Shown: positions 12,791 to 23,825 of the stretch, piece after piece | Layout of the letters: each line of letters begins with the position of its first letter | Numbering within the stretch: the first letter of the stretch is position 1 | NCBI GenBank assembly: GCA_002794775.1 | Contig: NBAY01000007.1 | Location: 1,168,649-1,232,648, forward strand | DNA: 64,000 nucleotides | From: Porodaedalea pini | Taxonomy: Eukaryota > Basidiomycota > Agaricomycetes > Hymenochaetales > Hymenochaetaceae | Direction: 5' to 3' | Translations under genes and position numbers: made by a program | The notes under the pieces: model-generated | Databases searched by the model: none | The model's input: only the letters and a program-made list of their open reading frames with translations | What the model was told of the DNA's origin: nothing

Positions 12791-14230
12791 CGTGCCGTAC
12801 CAGGTGCCCGCCCATTCCAATCGACGACGCCAATGGACTTACGCGAAAGAGTGGTAACCACTTCATGCACCAGCCCTCTCCGAAAAGACCAACAAGGGCG
12901 CGCCGCACGCCACGCTCAAGGTATGTGTTCTGCACGTCTGGACGCACGGAAAACGCGAGCGTATGCGGTGCGCGACGTGCACACTGGCGGCAGCGAGACC
13001 CACCTGTGCCCCAGCGACCTCCAGTGATACGTTCATACTCAGCAAATTCGAGGAAAGCGTGGAAGAGCCCATGGAGCATCTCCTGCACGATGCGTGCCTG
13101 CACCTTGTCATGGAGCGTCTGCAATTGAAGATAGTTCGCGGAGCACAGGATAGCGAAAGCGGTGTCCAAGTCATATGGACGGTCGCTGAAGCTGAGCGTT
13201 TCGGTGTATGAGTATCCTAAGGAAAAGTGCAGCGCTGGAGGAACAAAGGGAGGTGAGGGAAGGCAAAGGGTCGTGAGCTCGCCGGGGCCAGGGGTATTCT
13301 TGAGACCATAGGTGATGAGTTGATCGCAGAAATACGGTGCACGCGTTACAAGAACAAAAAATCGATGTGAGCAGAAGACGGCGGTCGTCTCTTCTTCATT
13401 GGAAGGAGCACCTATTGTTGGCATATCGCTGTGTAGTTCAATGCGAACGTCAGAATACAGACGAGACCTCCACACGAACACAAGGTCCTCGCGAAGCTTG
13501 TCGACGCGTGCCTCTTCCACATTGGCGTCGCCTTCCCGGCCCTCCTCATTCGCATCGAACAAAAACTCAAACACATCCCCAAATCCCTTTCCTGTATAGA
13601 GATACTCGAGCTCGTTGGTGAATAACACGGGATTATGGTTGAGAGATATGCGCGTGAGGGAGCCGATTACAGAGGGCGCAGGGGAGATAGGCCAGAATTG
13701 GGAAGGTGAAGTGGAGCACATTGAGGCGGTAGGGGAACTCAACGCCAAGGTTGAGAGAGTGTGCAGATGTTGTCGGCATTGGAAGTGACAATGTCGGAGA
13801 GGCAGCGAAAGGAAGTGGGGACACGATAGGTGTCGGGCGGAACGAGAAATAGTGCGCCTGGGAACTGAGTAGTGCACGAGCATAAATGATAGCTAGCATT
13901 TGTTAGTCTCAAGGACAGGTGGTAGGTTCTGCGCTTGTGCTCACCTTTATGTCCCCGAACCTCCGAGTCCGCGTTGCGGCCTTTGTCCATCGCGTCCTCA
14001 TCCATTAGATCCCAGACGTCGTCTGGGAAGCAATCCTTCGCGCGATGAAAGAGCGATTGGAGGTCCTCTTGCCATGCTGTTGTCGACCTCTTCGTTGCCT
14101 CGAGCAGTGCAGTTGGGCAGGCAGGCAGCTGTGACGGGACGGCTACCAAGACAAGCAGTGATGTAGTGTGATAAAGAAAAAAGCAGAGAAATCCCAAGAG
14201 AAAGGTGAAGGAGACAGACTCGTCGACGGT
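12791..14230 (-). pseudogene. BTB/POZ domain protein fragment (copy A)
   Basis: The 5' part has FHRAKDCFPDDVWDLMDEDAMD and, across a GTGAGC...GCTAG intron, a HKAIIYAR-type BTB core. The second part has FTNELEYLYTGKGFGDVFEF..., LYSDVRIELHSD, FCSHRFFVLVTRAPYFCDQL and YDLDTAFAILCSANYLQLQT, typical of large fungal two-BTB proteins. Copies B, C and D carry shorter pieces of the same gene, so this is the longest version here. From 13883 to 12534 it forms one 449-codon open frame together with the flippase fragment. The function of the parent gene is unknown beyond the domain. Confidence 0.75.
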
Positions 14231-14607
14231 GCCTCCCACTGAGGTTGGAGATCATGTTGGCACTGTCGTCAACTTTGCTTTCGATCCATTTTTAATTCAA
14301 CCAGGCCACTTTATTTTACCAAAAATACATAGACAGACAAAGAATTGTCTGAAGTTTTTTTACATGCCTCAAGCTTGAGAATCGGATGGTTGAATAAAAT
14401 TAAATATGCCAACAAAGAAAGTGAGCACTGTACAGCCACAAAAGCAGTGAATGACTTCATCGCCACTGCTCAATTTAGCAGAAAAGGGGTCCAAAATTAA
14501 CATATATGGTATGCCATCAGCTTATAAAAGCTGACAAAAACCCAAATTGGGCTCCCTAACTTTGCCCATAACAAAAGACGATACTTCGTAAACTCAGTAA
14601 TCGTAAC
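14231..14607 (-). repeat. Shared terminal segment, copy A
   Basis: Non-coding segment starting GTTACGATTACTGAG at 14607 on the - strand and running toward lower coordinates. It is nearly the same as the starts of copies D (22802), C (25772) and B (33953). It contains small potential hairpins, including ACGAT(T)ACT paired with AGTATCGT and a CAGCTT...AAGCTG palindrome. It inserts next to a transposase remnant. Confidence 0.85.
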
Positions 14608-15075
14608 AAGAAGGATATTATAGATGGGGAGGTCTGGAATTCTATGGAGACTGCTAACAGCAACAATTTTTTTAGTCTCGGTTCTCAGGACGAGCTTCGG
14701 CTCACCCTTGTTCTTTTCTTTGATGGGTAGGTTATTTTTTCTTTTCTTTTCTTTTCTTTATTGCTTTCATTTCTCCTTCTTTTAGCTTCAGCGACAAGCG
14801 AGGGAAGAATGGACTGATCTACAGCTCCAGAGTCCTCTTGCACTGTATCACAAATCTTCTGGTGCATCTAAAGTGAGTCAGCATTCATTTATTGAGCATA
14901 ATTAACTATGGTATCTTAGGTATCAGCCCTACAACCTTCTCCTGATGGAAATCGTACTTGGTCCAAAGGAAGCGACAGCCAACGAGCTCCAGCACATCCT
15001 CAAGGTCAATATAGATGAAAAGATACACCTCTATGAGTAGGGTATCATCATCCCTATGTCAAAGTATCCAGGAGG
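14608..15075 (+). pseudogene. CACTA/Plavaka-like (Tnp2-type) transposase remnant
   Basis: Reads DELRLTLVLFFDG, an intron with a C/T-rich tract, FSDKRGKNGLIYSSRVLL, a second intron, then YQPYNLLLMEIVLGPKEATA, followed by NELQHILKVNIDEKIHLYE, TAG, GIIIPMSKYPGG. The order of a LxxDWF-like block, RYxPxNxxL and GPKEPxxxxLxxxLxxxxDEL matches basidiomycete CACTA-type transposases. The TAG at 15040-15042 and loss of everything downstream make it non-functional. It is truncated at its 5' side by copy A. Confidence 0.65.
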
Positions 15076-15247
15076 TAAGCTCTCAACACTCTCTGTATCC
15101 CAGACTCTGACTCTCTTTGGGAGACAGGCTGTTTATGTCGATGTAGATCCTGACTTGGGGGTGTCTGGGACCAGCGGTCCTTTTGGGGATGTGATCACAT
15201 GCTCTGGGTGGTTAGGGGTAGACTGTAGTAAGATCAATCGACATACT

Positions 15248-15287
15248 GGTATGCGTTGGTACGCTTCGGTATGCACCGGTACGTGTT
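15248..15287. repeat. Four-unit 10-bp repeat, GGTAYGNNNN
   Basis: Four consecutive 10-bp units start with GGTATGCGTT, GGTACGCTTC, GGTATGCACC and GGTACGTGTT. Scattered GGTACG motifs also occur at 15338-15375 and 22612-22790, on both sides of the gypsy insertion. Confidence 0.7.
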
Positions 15288-15416
15288 GATATTGAGAACT
15301 AAGGTCAGAAACTCCTGCCAGGTCCGCTCTTGACTGGTACGGAGTCGGTACGCATGGGTAATCAACACCGGTACAATGCGATTACTACGAGTGACAAGGT
15401 TCAAGTTATGGAGTAT

Positions 15417-15506
15417 GGGACAAGAGATGGTTTTGAGAGACAAGAGATGGTTTCAAGAGACGAGAGATGGTTTCAAGAGATGAGAGACGGTTTCGAGAGA
15501 TGAGAT
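15417..15506. repeat. 20-bp minisatellite
   Basis: About 4.5 tandem copies of a 20-bp unit close to GAGACAAGAGATGGTTTCAA, differing by single transitions between units. Non-coding. Confidence 0.9.
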
Positions 15507-15843
15507 ACTAAGACGAAGATGGAACAACTACAAGGTTTACGAGAACTAAGACAGATCACACTTAAGTAACCCTGTTCTGAGGGAGACTCACAGATAGAAC
15601 TGACCTTTCCTCTACCTACGACAAAGGGTGCATATTTATACTAAGTCCAAAGATCTATCTACAACTAATAATTTCCATACAGGCATAATGTGCATATCAG
15701 TTGAAACATAGAGATGTTGAAAGGAAAAGTCATAGGTCATAGAGGCACACATAGAGAGCGTAGAAATCAGAAGAACATAGGAAAAACATAATTCAAAATG
15801 AGGAAAAATGTCCACATCGCGTCCAACCATACCGGCACTCCAC

Positions 15844-16730
15844 TGTCAGGACTCGAACTTTTCCCTTCTTTCAATTACCTTTTATCATTTCTTTTCTTTT
15901 AATCGCCCCTTTTCATTATATCATCTTTTCAATCATTTCCCATACCCCTTTCACATGACCTTCATTCGTTCCATTCCGCTCCCTTTATGTAATCCTAGAC
16001 AATAGGGCAACCGGTTCTCACGAGGTGATCACTGTATATAAGGAAGAGGAATCGCATCTGAACACCTGTTCTGCTTTTCCTCTTACCTCTGTGATGACCT
16101 AGGTGAGACCACGTTCCCCCTCCTGTAGTAGAGTACATTGTATTAATCCTCTTACCTCCGTGATGACCTAGCCTGAGTACAGTGTGTCCCAAGTCCCCGC
16201 TCGAGTATAGCACATCCCTGTTAGAACTTGAACTTTCACCTTTTCTTTTATTTCCCCTTTTACCATTTCTTTTCTTTTAATTGTCCCTTTTCATTATATT
16301 TAATCATCTTTCCAATCACTTCCCACACTCCATCCACATGACCTTCATTCGTTCCATTCTGTTTGCTTATGTAACATTAGGTAATATAGTCTCACGGTCG
16401 TTGCTATATAAGGTCTCAGGAATCGCATGAACTCCTTGTTCTGCTTTTCCTCTTACCTCCGCGACGACCTAGGTGAGGCTTGTCCCCCTTATATTAGTTT
16501 AGTCTTGTATTAATCCTTTTACCTCCGCGACGACCTAGTCTGAGAAAACCTGCTGCCCGAACTTCGCATTCGAGATACAGCCCGTCCCAGACAATGTCCG
16601 TGTCACTGTCAGGTGCCGCACGTTGAGGTTGCCTAGTCTGAGTTCCACCCAGACTTCTGCCTAACAGTCCCAGACAACAGTCAGCTGAGGCCTGCCCAGT
16701 CCGAGCTGTCTCCTGGACTCCCGCCTAACA
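15844..16730 (+). repeat. gypsy-1 5' LTR, split by a solo LTR
   Basis: The 5' part is 15844-16218 (375 bp, starting TGTCAGGACTCG) and the 3' part is 16672-16730 (59 bp, ending CCTAACA). Together they make 434 bp, the same as the 3' LTR. A TATATAAGG box and the priming motif GTTCTGCTTTT (16068-16078) lie in the 5' part. Confidence 0.9.
16219..16666 (+). mobile_element. Solo LTR of a related gypsy family
   Basis: Starts TGTTAGAACTTG and ends TGCCTAACA, with perfect terminal inverted TGTTAG/CTAACA. It is flanked by ATCCC (16214-16218) and GTCCC (16667-16671), a 5-bp target duplication with one mutation. The host sequence in the other LTR reads GTCCC. The family is close to gypsy-1: the TATA box (CTATATAAGG) and GTTCTGCTTTT (16438-16448) are conserved. 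Internal sequence was lost by LTR-LTR recombination. Confidence 0.85.
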
Positions 16731-16731
16731 T

Positions 16732-16742
16732 AAAAGCAGAAC
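16732..16742 (+). promoter_or_regulatory. Self-priming primer-binding site of gypsy-1
   Basis: AAAAGCAGAAC begins one base after the 5' LTR. It is perfectly complementary to GTTCTGCTTTT in the LTR, about 30 bases downstream of the TATA box (22344-22354 in the 3' LTR), where the transcript should start. This is the arrangement of Tf1-type self-priming chromoviruses, in which the folded mRNA 5' end primes reverse transcription instead of a tRNA. I see no tRNA-like match here. Confidence 0.7.
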
Positions 16743-17315
16743 CCCACCTAGGCTCATCCCCAGCATACGTTGTCGCTGTCGACTCACCTTCACTCAGTCT
16801 AGAGGAGCACTCCCCTCGATGGACTTGACGTGTAAACCCCCTAAATGACAACCCTCAACCCTGCCCAGACATTTTTCAGACGTCCGTGTATTACATAATA
16901 CTACCCAGCAACCTTTCCCGACCCTGGCTCTCCGCATCTCCCTTTGGTGGAGAAACCACTTGACTTGGACGTGGGTGACGTTACGAGTACAGTCGTCAAC
17001 ATCATTGTTGATTGTTATCTCCGCCGTGTCCTTCCGCCTCATCATCAACTTCGCCGACGAACCCATCCAACGTTGGCGTAACCCCGGATCGAACGCACAA
17101 CCCATCCCTGTTCCTCCACCGTCGTCAAGATAGATCTCACTGACGAACAGCGACGGGCCCTTCCTGCATCGGCGCGTTGGAATCCAGATCGACCAGGCTA
17201 CATCACGACCAACAACAGCGGCGTCATACACAATATCTGGTGGAGTGAAGTCCAGCACAGCTGGTATTCATCAGACAAACAAGGAAGGAGAGCAAGGTGG
17301 CCCCCAGCTGCTCCA

Positions 17316-18524
17316 TTGTCACCGGCACCATCAACGTCCACGGTGCTTCTACCTCCAACTCCAGGCCCTTACTGTGAGGCTCGTAGAGACCTTTCACCAC
17401 CAACCCCCCCTGAACCTTTGATGCCCATGCCCAAACCCGCAATGTCAGCAGGAGGTTTCAGTCAGCAGCAGATGGAGCAGATCGCGGCCATCGTCGCAAA
17501 CGCCTTCACCCATCAGGCGAACAACGCCCCAGCACCAGTCGCAGCAGCTAATCCCCCGACCCCCAGCATCGACGTCGCCCGGCCACGTGAATTCACTGGC
17601 GGCAACGATTATTTAGACTTCAAACGAGAAGTCCTTCTTTTCGTCTCAGCAAACCCAAACCGATATCCCACGTCGGAGAGTAAGATATACATTGCTCTCT
17701 CCTACTTAAAAGGAGGCAATGCAGAGACGTGGGCACAGAATTATGTGGAGGAGTCGACATCGGCAGGCATTGTGACCTTCACTGACAGTTGGACGAGGTT
17801 CCAAGAGCACCTAGACGCCTCGTTCGACAATCCGAACCAGAAGGAAAAGGTGCTGGCAAAGTTCTGAACCAAGGTTCAGAAAGATCTCACTGCCGATGAG
17901 TTCTTCCAGGACCTTGATGTCATCATCACAAGAGCGGGACTGACAGATGACAGCATCATCTGCAACCGCCTGAAGAGGGCAATGAACATCGAGGTGGTGC
18001 GTGGAGTGCTGAGGTCGACGCCGGTTCTGACAACGTATGACGACTGGAAGAAGAAGGCCATCGAGATCAACCGAGGCGAACAGCAAATCTGCGCAATCCA
18101 GTGGGGTCGCGCATTCCCGCCCCCACTGTGTCAGCAGCAGCAACAGGCACCCCCAGCTCGCCATCAGATTCCCACCCCCCACGTCAACAAACGTGATGCA
18201 ACCAGCGTTACCTTTGGAGGCGCCAGCCAGCTGATGGATGTCTCAATGAATGAGGTGCAGCGCCGACGCACGTGCTGGATCTGTGGCCAGCTTGGTCACT
18301 TCAAGGATGCATGCCCACAAGGGAAGACGATCGTGCAGCGTATGCTGCAGATGATGGTGCCCGGCAAATGTTGCCTCCTCACCGATGAGCTAGGGGCAAT
18401 GAAGGAATCGGCATTTGAGGAAGTCGTAGACACTCAAAAGGCAACAGTGGAGGACTATGTAGAGGAGGAAGGAGATGACGAAGAGGTCGTTGACTCGCAG
18501 GATTTTGCGAGTGGTCAGGCGTAG
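17316..18524 (+). pseudogene. gypsy-1 Gag
   Basis: Pro-rich N-terminus, Gag core (REFTGGNDYLDFKREVLLFV...KIYIALSYLKGGNAETWA), a Gln-rich linker and one CCHC zinc knuckle (CWICGQLGHFKDAC). It forms the virus-like particle and packages RNA. An in-frame TGA at 17865-17867, probably from a Trp codon, splits it. The true start codon is uncertain: 17316 is TTG, and the first in-frame ATG I see is near 17420. Confidence 0.85.
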
Positions 18525-18655
18525 CCATCGGGGCGACTGACCGAGAAGAACAAAGGGCTTCGTATCCGGACTCGATAAAATATAACCAACCGTCTGTACA
18601 ATATGTAGATGCAAACGATGTCGATGGTTTTCCCAATTACGAAGTCCTCACCGGT

Positions 18656-19141
18656 GTGAACGAGAAAAACGAGTACAAGCAATTGTTCATGAGGGGAACT
18701 GGTGGACGCCAGCTGGACCTCCTCCTGAATGTCGGATGTAGCATGGAGGGTGAGATGAGGGAGGTGGATGCACATGCCCTTGTGGACTCAGGGTGTACGG
18801 GATCATGCATTGACATGAGGTTCATCGAACAATATGGATTAGAAACCAAGCGATACATCCGACCCCTCGCAGTGCTCAATGCAGACGGCACGCACAACGA
18901 GGCCGGGTTGATCAAAAACTACATTGATGTCGAATTAATGATCGGGCACCACAAGGAAAGGATTGTCCTTGCGGTAACATCCCTAGCGTCATCAAACATA
19001 TTCCTTGGTTACGACTGGCTTCAACACCACAATCCAGAAGTCGACTGGAAGACGGGTTCAATTAAATTCACCCGCTGTCCAGAGGAGTGTGCGATCGAGA
19101 AGGAGGTTGCAGAAGAGATGAGGAGGGTGAGAGAAGTGTGA
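18656..19141 (+). pseudogene. gypsy-1 protease
   Basis: Retropepsin with active-site VDSGCTGSCID and downstream IFLGYDWLQHHNP, as in Ty3/gypsy proteases. It is cut from the reverse transcriptase by a frame change at about 19100-19141 (the next frame opens upstream of this stop), so Pol is not made as one chain. Confidence 0.85.
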
Positions 19142-21414
19142 ATGGACAAGGCGTCCTGGCCCGCATATCTCAACGACTTCGCGATGTCTTCAGCGAAAAA
19201 GGCTTCGAGAAACTGCCGGAACATAGACCCTGGGATCACGTCATCGACTTGAAACCCGACTTCAAGCCTAGCGACTGCAAAATCTATCTGCTGACACCGA
19301 CAGAACAGGAGTCGCTGAAAGATTTCCTTGAAGAAAACCTGAAGTCAGGTCGCATACAAAAGTTGATTTCGCTGATGGCATCGCCCTTCTTTTTCATCAA
19401 GAAGGCCAACAAATCGCTGCATCCAATCCAGGACTACCGTAAACTCAACGAAGGCACGATCAAGAACAAGTATCCTCTCCCTCTCATCGATGAATTAGTC
19501 GACAAGGTCAAAAAGGCAAAGTTCATCACCAAGCTTGACCTTCGCTGGGGATACTACAACGTCCAGATCCAAGAAGGCAATGAATGGAAGGCGGCGTTCT
19601 GCATGAACATGGGTCTCTTCAAACTGACAGTCATGTTCTTCGGTCTTTGCAACGCACCGGCGACATTCCAGGCTTTTGTCAACCACATCTTCAAGGGATT
19701 GATCTATGACAACTTGATCATCGTCTACCTCGACGACATACTGATTCTCTCGCAAACTCTCAAGGAACATATTGAGACATCGAGACATGTCCTCCAGATC
19801 CTGCGAGAGAACGGCCTGTACCTGAAACTGGAGAAATGCAAGTTCGATGCCAAAGTTGTGAAATACCTCAGCCACATCGTCGGTAATGGCGAGATCAGGG
19901 CGGACCCGGCGAAGATGGCAGCAATCGCAGACTGGCCAGTCCCACAAAACCTCAAACAGCTGCAACAATTCCTTGGCATGGGCAACTGGCTGCGATGGTT
20001 CATCAAGGACTACAGCAAGGTAGTCCATCCGCTGACATCGCTGACAGGCAAGAAGGACTGGGTATGGGAGACCGAACAGCAGGAGGCATTCGAGGAGTTG
20101 AGACGACATCTCTGCTCACCTCCAGTCCTGGCCATTGCAAACAATGAGGGCCCTTTCCGCGTTGAAGCAGACTCATCAAACTTCGCGCTTGGAGGTGTGT
20201 TGTTGCAGAAGCAGGAAGGCAAGTGGAGGGTAGTCGCCTACAGGTCAGAAGCACTCCTACCAGCAGAACGAAACTATGAGATCTATGACAAGGAGATGCT
20301 CGCAATCGTTTTGGCACTCAAGGAGTGGAGACAGTACCTTCTCGGCACCCGTCACCCTATCAAAATCTGGTCCGATCATGCCAACCTTACTTACTTCAAG
20401 TCGGCGCAGAAGCTGAGCTATCGACAAGCTCGCTGGCAAACAGAGCTCGAGGAATTCGACTTCCACCTTGAGCACAAGTCAGGGAAGACAATGGGAAAGG
20501 CGGACTTACTGTCGCATAAGACAGGCTATGACGAGGGCAAGGATGACAACGACAGCGTCGTGTTCATCAAGGAGAAGTGGCTGAATCGTGGAGTGGTGAG
20601 GACGTTGCATGATGAGGTGTTGGACAGAGTAGGTGAAGCGCAGAGGGTGCAACACGAGTCGGAGAGGCCAACAGGAATGATGGAGGTCGATGGGTTATGG
20701 CGAATGAAGGGCAAGATATACGTCCCATCGACGGTAAAGGAATCTGTGTTGCAAGAGTGTCACGACTCGGTACTGGCAGGGCATCCAGGAGCGTCAAAGA
20801 TGGTGGAACTTGTTCATCAAGACTTCTGGTGGGTGTCAATGTTCTCTGACGTCCGAGCATACGTCCGAGGATGTGATCGCTGTCAGCAAACAAAGGCTCT
20901 GAGAGCATCAAGGTCGAGACCACTCCATCCGAATATGGTCCCCAAAGCCCCTTGGGAAATCGTCACGGTCGACCTCATCAGAGAGCTCCCAGACTCGAAG
21001 GGACACAATGCGACCTGCGTCTTCGTAGATAGATTCTCGAAGCAGATGCACGCGATTCCGATGACGACGAAGCTGTCAGCAGAAGGCATGGCTCAGTTGT
21101 ACCGCGACCACATCTTCCACCTCCACGGTCTACCAAAGAAGATCATCCATGACTGTGGCACGCAGTTCGACGCATCAATGATGAAGGAGCTGTACAAACT
21201 CCTGCACATCGAAGGCAACCCGTCGACGGCATATCACCTGCAGACAGACGGTCAGACTGAACGTGTTAACCAAGAGCTCGAACAGTACCTTAGACTCTTC
21301 GTTAACCATCAACAGTCGGACTGGAAGGACTGGCTCCCCCTCGCAGAGTTTGCATACAACAACTGCGAACACTCGGCAACAAAGATGTCTCCCTTCTACG
21401 TGAACACCAGATGA
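19142..21414 (+). pseudogene. gypsy-1 reverse transcriptase, RNase H and integrase
   Basis: RT has the PFFFIKK..LHPIQDYRKLN block and the catalytic YLDDIL. RNase H has ADSSNFALGG, NYEIYDKEMLAIV and IWSDHANL. Integrase has the HHCC zinc domain (HDSVLAGHPG...CDRCQQTKA) and a DDE core, with VDLI and a mutated second block DCGTQFD where DRGxQF is usual. The frame ends at TGA 21412-21414, where Trp is expected (NTR[W]HP). The nonsense codon and the altered integrase block make it inactive. Confidence 0.9.
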
Positions 21415-22038
21415 CACCCTATGAGCTTCGATGCAGTATGAACTTCCTCTGCCAACATGTCAGCGGAAGAATTCATGAAGCACATCAAGGAGACTCATCA
21501 TGTTGCGAAAGACAACCTGGTCAAGGCAGCAGAGGACATGAAGCGCTACCATGACCGGACAGCAGGAACATTGATGGAGTACCAGGCTGGCGACAAGGTC
21601 TTCCTCGACGGACGAAACATCAGTACAGACTCGCCAACGAAGAAGCTTGCTGACAAGTGGTACGGTCCCTTCGACATTGTTGACAAGGTGGGAGCAAGTG
21701 CGTACAAGCTCAAGCTCCCAAAGCGATGGAAAAAGGTCCACCCCGTCTTCAACGAAGCTCTACTAAAACCCACTGTCGAACCAGCCTTTGAAGGCCAGAA
21801 ACAGCAGCCACCGCCACCACTGGAGATTGTTGACAATGAGGAAGAATACAAGGTCAAGGAGGTCATCGACTCATGTCTGCATTGAGGAAAACTGCAGTAC
21901 CTTGTCAAGTGGGTCGGATACAATGAACCGACTTGGCAACCTGAGACAGACTTCAGTGAGAATGCAAAAGAGGCGATCGCTGAATTCTATCAGAAACACC
22001 CTGGCACTCCTCAAAAACTCGACATTCCTCGCCAATGA
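21415..22038 (+). pseudogene. gypsy-1 integrase C-terminus and chromodomain
   Basis: After the stop, the frame resumes with the GPY/F-like segment (YGPFDIVDKVGASAYKLKLP, then HPVFNEALL). It is interrupted by TGA at 21883-21885, probably from CGA. It continues GKLQYLVKWVGYNEPTWQPE, a chromodomain, ending at 22036-22038. Chromodomains of such elements direct integration to heterochromatin. Confidence 0.85.
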
Positions 22039-22119
22039 CTCCGTCCACTCTTTGTCGACACCAAGCCAGACGACCGCGATCTTGGTTGGTCGGGACGCCC
22101 AACCTTGAGGGGGGGGTAA

Positions 22120-22553
22120 TGTCAGGACTCGAACTTTTCCCTTCTTTCAATTACCTTTTATCATTTCTTTTCTTTTAATCGCCCCTTTTCATTATATCAT
22201 CTTTTCAATCATTTCCCACACCCCTTTCACATGACCTTCATTCGTTCCATTCTGCTCCCTTTATGTAATCCTAGACAATAGGGCAACCGGTTCTCACGAG
22301 GTGATCACTGTATATAAGGAAGAGGAATCGCATCTGAACACCTGTTCTGCTTTTCCTCTTACCTCTGTGACAACCTAGGTGAGACCACGTCCCCCCTCCT
22401 GTAGTAGAGTACATTGTATTAATCCTCTTACCTCCATGACAACCTAGCCTGAGTATAGCGTGTCCTGAGTCCCTGCTCGAGTATAGCATGTCCCAGATGA
22501 CAGTCAGCCGAGGCCTGCCCAGTCTGAGCCATCTCCTGGACTCCCGCCTAACA
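22120..22553 (+). repeat. gypsy-1 3' LTR
   Basis: 434 bp, TGTCAGGACTCG to CCGCCTAACA, preceded by a G-rich polypurine tract (GAGGGGGGGGT, about 22107-22118). It contains TATATAAGG at 22311-22319 and the self-primer motif at 22344-22354. Followed by TSD TCCAC. Confidence 0.95.
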
Positions 22554-22801
22554 TCCACCAGAACTCAGATTGTCCAATTAGTACATGGCTCCCGTCGTCG
22601 GACAGCAGTCTGGTACGTGTCTTGGCTGTATGTTCCATGTGACCGCATCCCTAATCATCCAGATAAGATCTCTGGTACATTCTGGTATACTTTTGGAGGC
22701 CTCAGAACGTGTTGCTGACATGATCGCAAGGTTCTGATTTGAAACCGGACCAATCAGATTCAGTCCAGTACTGATTGGTACGCGTTGGAATCCATTCTTG
22801 A

Positions 22802-23160
22802 GTTACGATTACTGAGTTTACGAAGTATCGTCTTTTGTTGTGGGCTAATTTTTGGAGCCCAATTTGGGTTTTTGTCAGCTTCATAGGCTGATGGCATACC
22901 ATATATGTTAATTTTGGACCCCTTTTCTGCTAAATTGAGCAGTAGCAATGAAGTCGTTCACTGCTTTTGTGGCTGTACAGTGCTCACTTTCTTCATTGAC
23001 ATATTTAATTTTATTCAACCATCCAAATCTCAAGCTTGAGGCATGTAAAAAAACTTCAGACAATTCGCTATCTGTCTATATACTTTCTGTAAAATAAAGT
23101 GGCCTGGTTGAATTAAAAATCAGTCGAAAGCAGAGTTGACGACAGTGCCAACATGTGATC
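22802..23160 (+). repeat. Shared terminal segment, copy D
   Basis: Starts GTTACGATTACTGAG. Same order of blocks as the other copies: GCATACCATATATGTTAATT, CACTGCTTTTGTGGCTGTAC and GTGGCCTGGTTGAATT. The flanking base context (CTTGA before the terminus) differs from copies A-C. Confidence 0.85.
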
Positions 23161-23825
23161 TCCAACCTGGACGGTCTGTTTTGCTGCAGCAAAGACACTT
23201 GCTTCACTCCCTCCACTTGAGCTGAATCATCTCCTTCACTTTTCTCTTGGGCTTTCTCTGCTTTTTTCTTATTCACACAACATCACTGCTTCTCATGGTA
23301 GCCGTCCTGTCACAGCTGCCTGCCTGCTCACCCATGCTGCTCGAGGCAATGAAGAGGTTGATGACAGCATGGCAAGAGGACCTCCAATTGCTCTTTCATC
23401 GCACAAAAGATTGCTTCCCAGATGTCGTCTGGGATCTAATGGATGAGGACACGATGGACAAAAGCAGCAATGTGGACTCGGAGGTTCAGGGACATAAAGG
23501 TGAGCACAAGCACGGAACCTTCTACCTGTCCTTGAGACCAACAGATGCTAGCTATCATTTATGCTCGTGCACTACCCAGTTTACAGGCATGCTATTTCTC
23601 ATTCTACCCAGCACCTATCGTGTCTCCACTTCCTTTCGCTGCCTCTCAGACACCGTCTCTTCCAATGCCGATGACATCTGCACTCTCTTTCAACCTTGGC
23701 ATTGAGTTCCCCTACCTGTCCTCCATGTGCTCCACTTCACCTTCTCAATTCCGGCCTATCTCCCCTGCGCCCGCTGTATTCGGCTCCCTCACGCACATAT
23801 CTCTCAACCATAATCCCGCTTGGAC
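23161..23825 (+). pseudogene. BTB gene 5' part (copy D)
   Basis: Contains LLFHRTKDCFPDVVWDLMDED, an intron (GTGAGC to GCTAG, about 23500-23550) and then IIYARALPSLQ..., the start of the BTB core. It continues to SLTHISLNHNPA, where copies A and B go on into the rest of the BTB gene. Here it switches to eIF4G at about 23825. Confidence 0.65.

Larger units (their letters stand above)
15076..15843. other. Non-coding stretch with two small tandem repeats
   Basis: No gene seen. It holds a 10-bp tandem repeat (15248-15287) and a 20-bp tandem repeat (15417-15506). Together with 22554-22801 it is the sequence into which the first gypsy element inserted. Confidence 0.6.
15844..22553 (+). mobile_element. 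Chromodomain Ty3/gypsy LTR retrotransposon (gypsy-1)
   Basis: Complete structure: direct LTRs of 434 bp (the left one interrupted by a solo LTR), TG...CA ends and a 5-bp target duplication TCCAC at 15839-15843 and 22554-22558. The gene order is gag, protease, RT, RNase H, integrase, chromodomain, which defines a chromovirus. The coding region is decayed by at least three in-frame stops and a frameshift. The two LTRs differ at a number of transition sites, so it is not recent. Confidence 0.95.

Noticed and set aside
14231..14607. Helitron terminus
   Set aside because: The end has a small hairpin, but neither a TC start nor a CTRR end nor insertion between A and T is visible; left as an unclassified element terminus.
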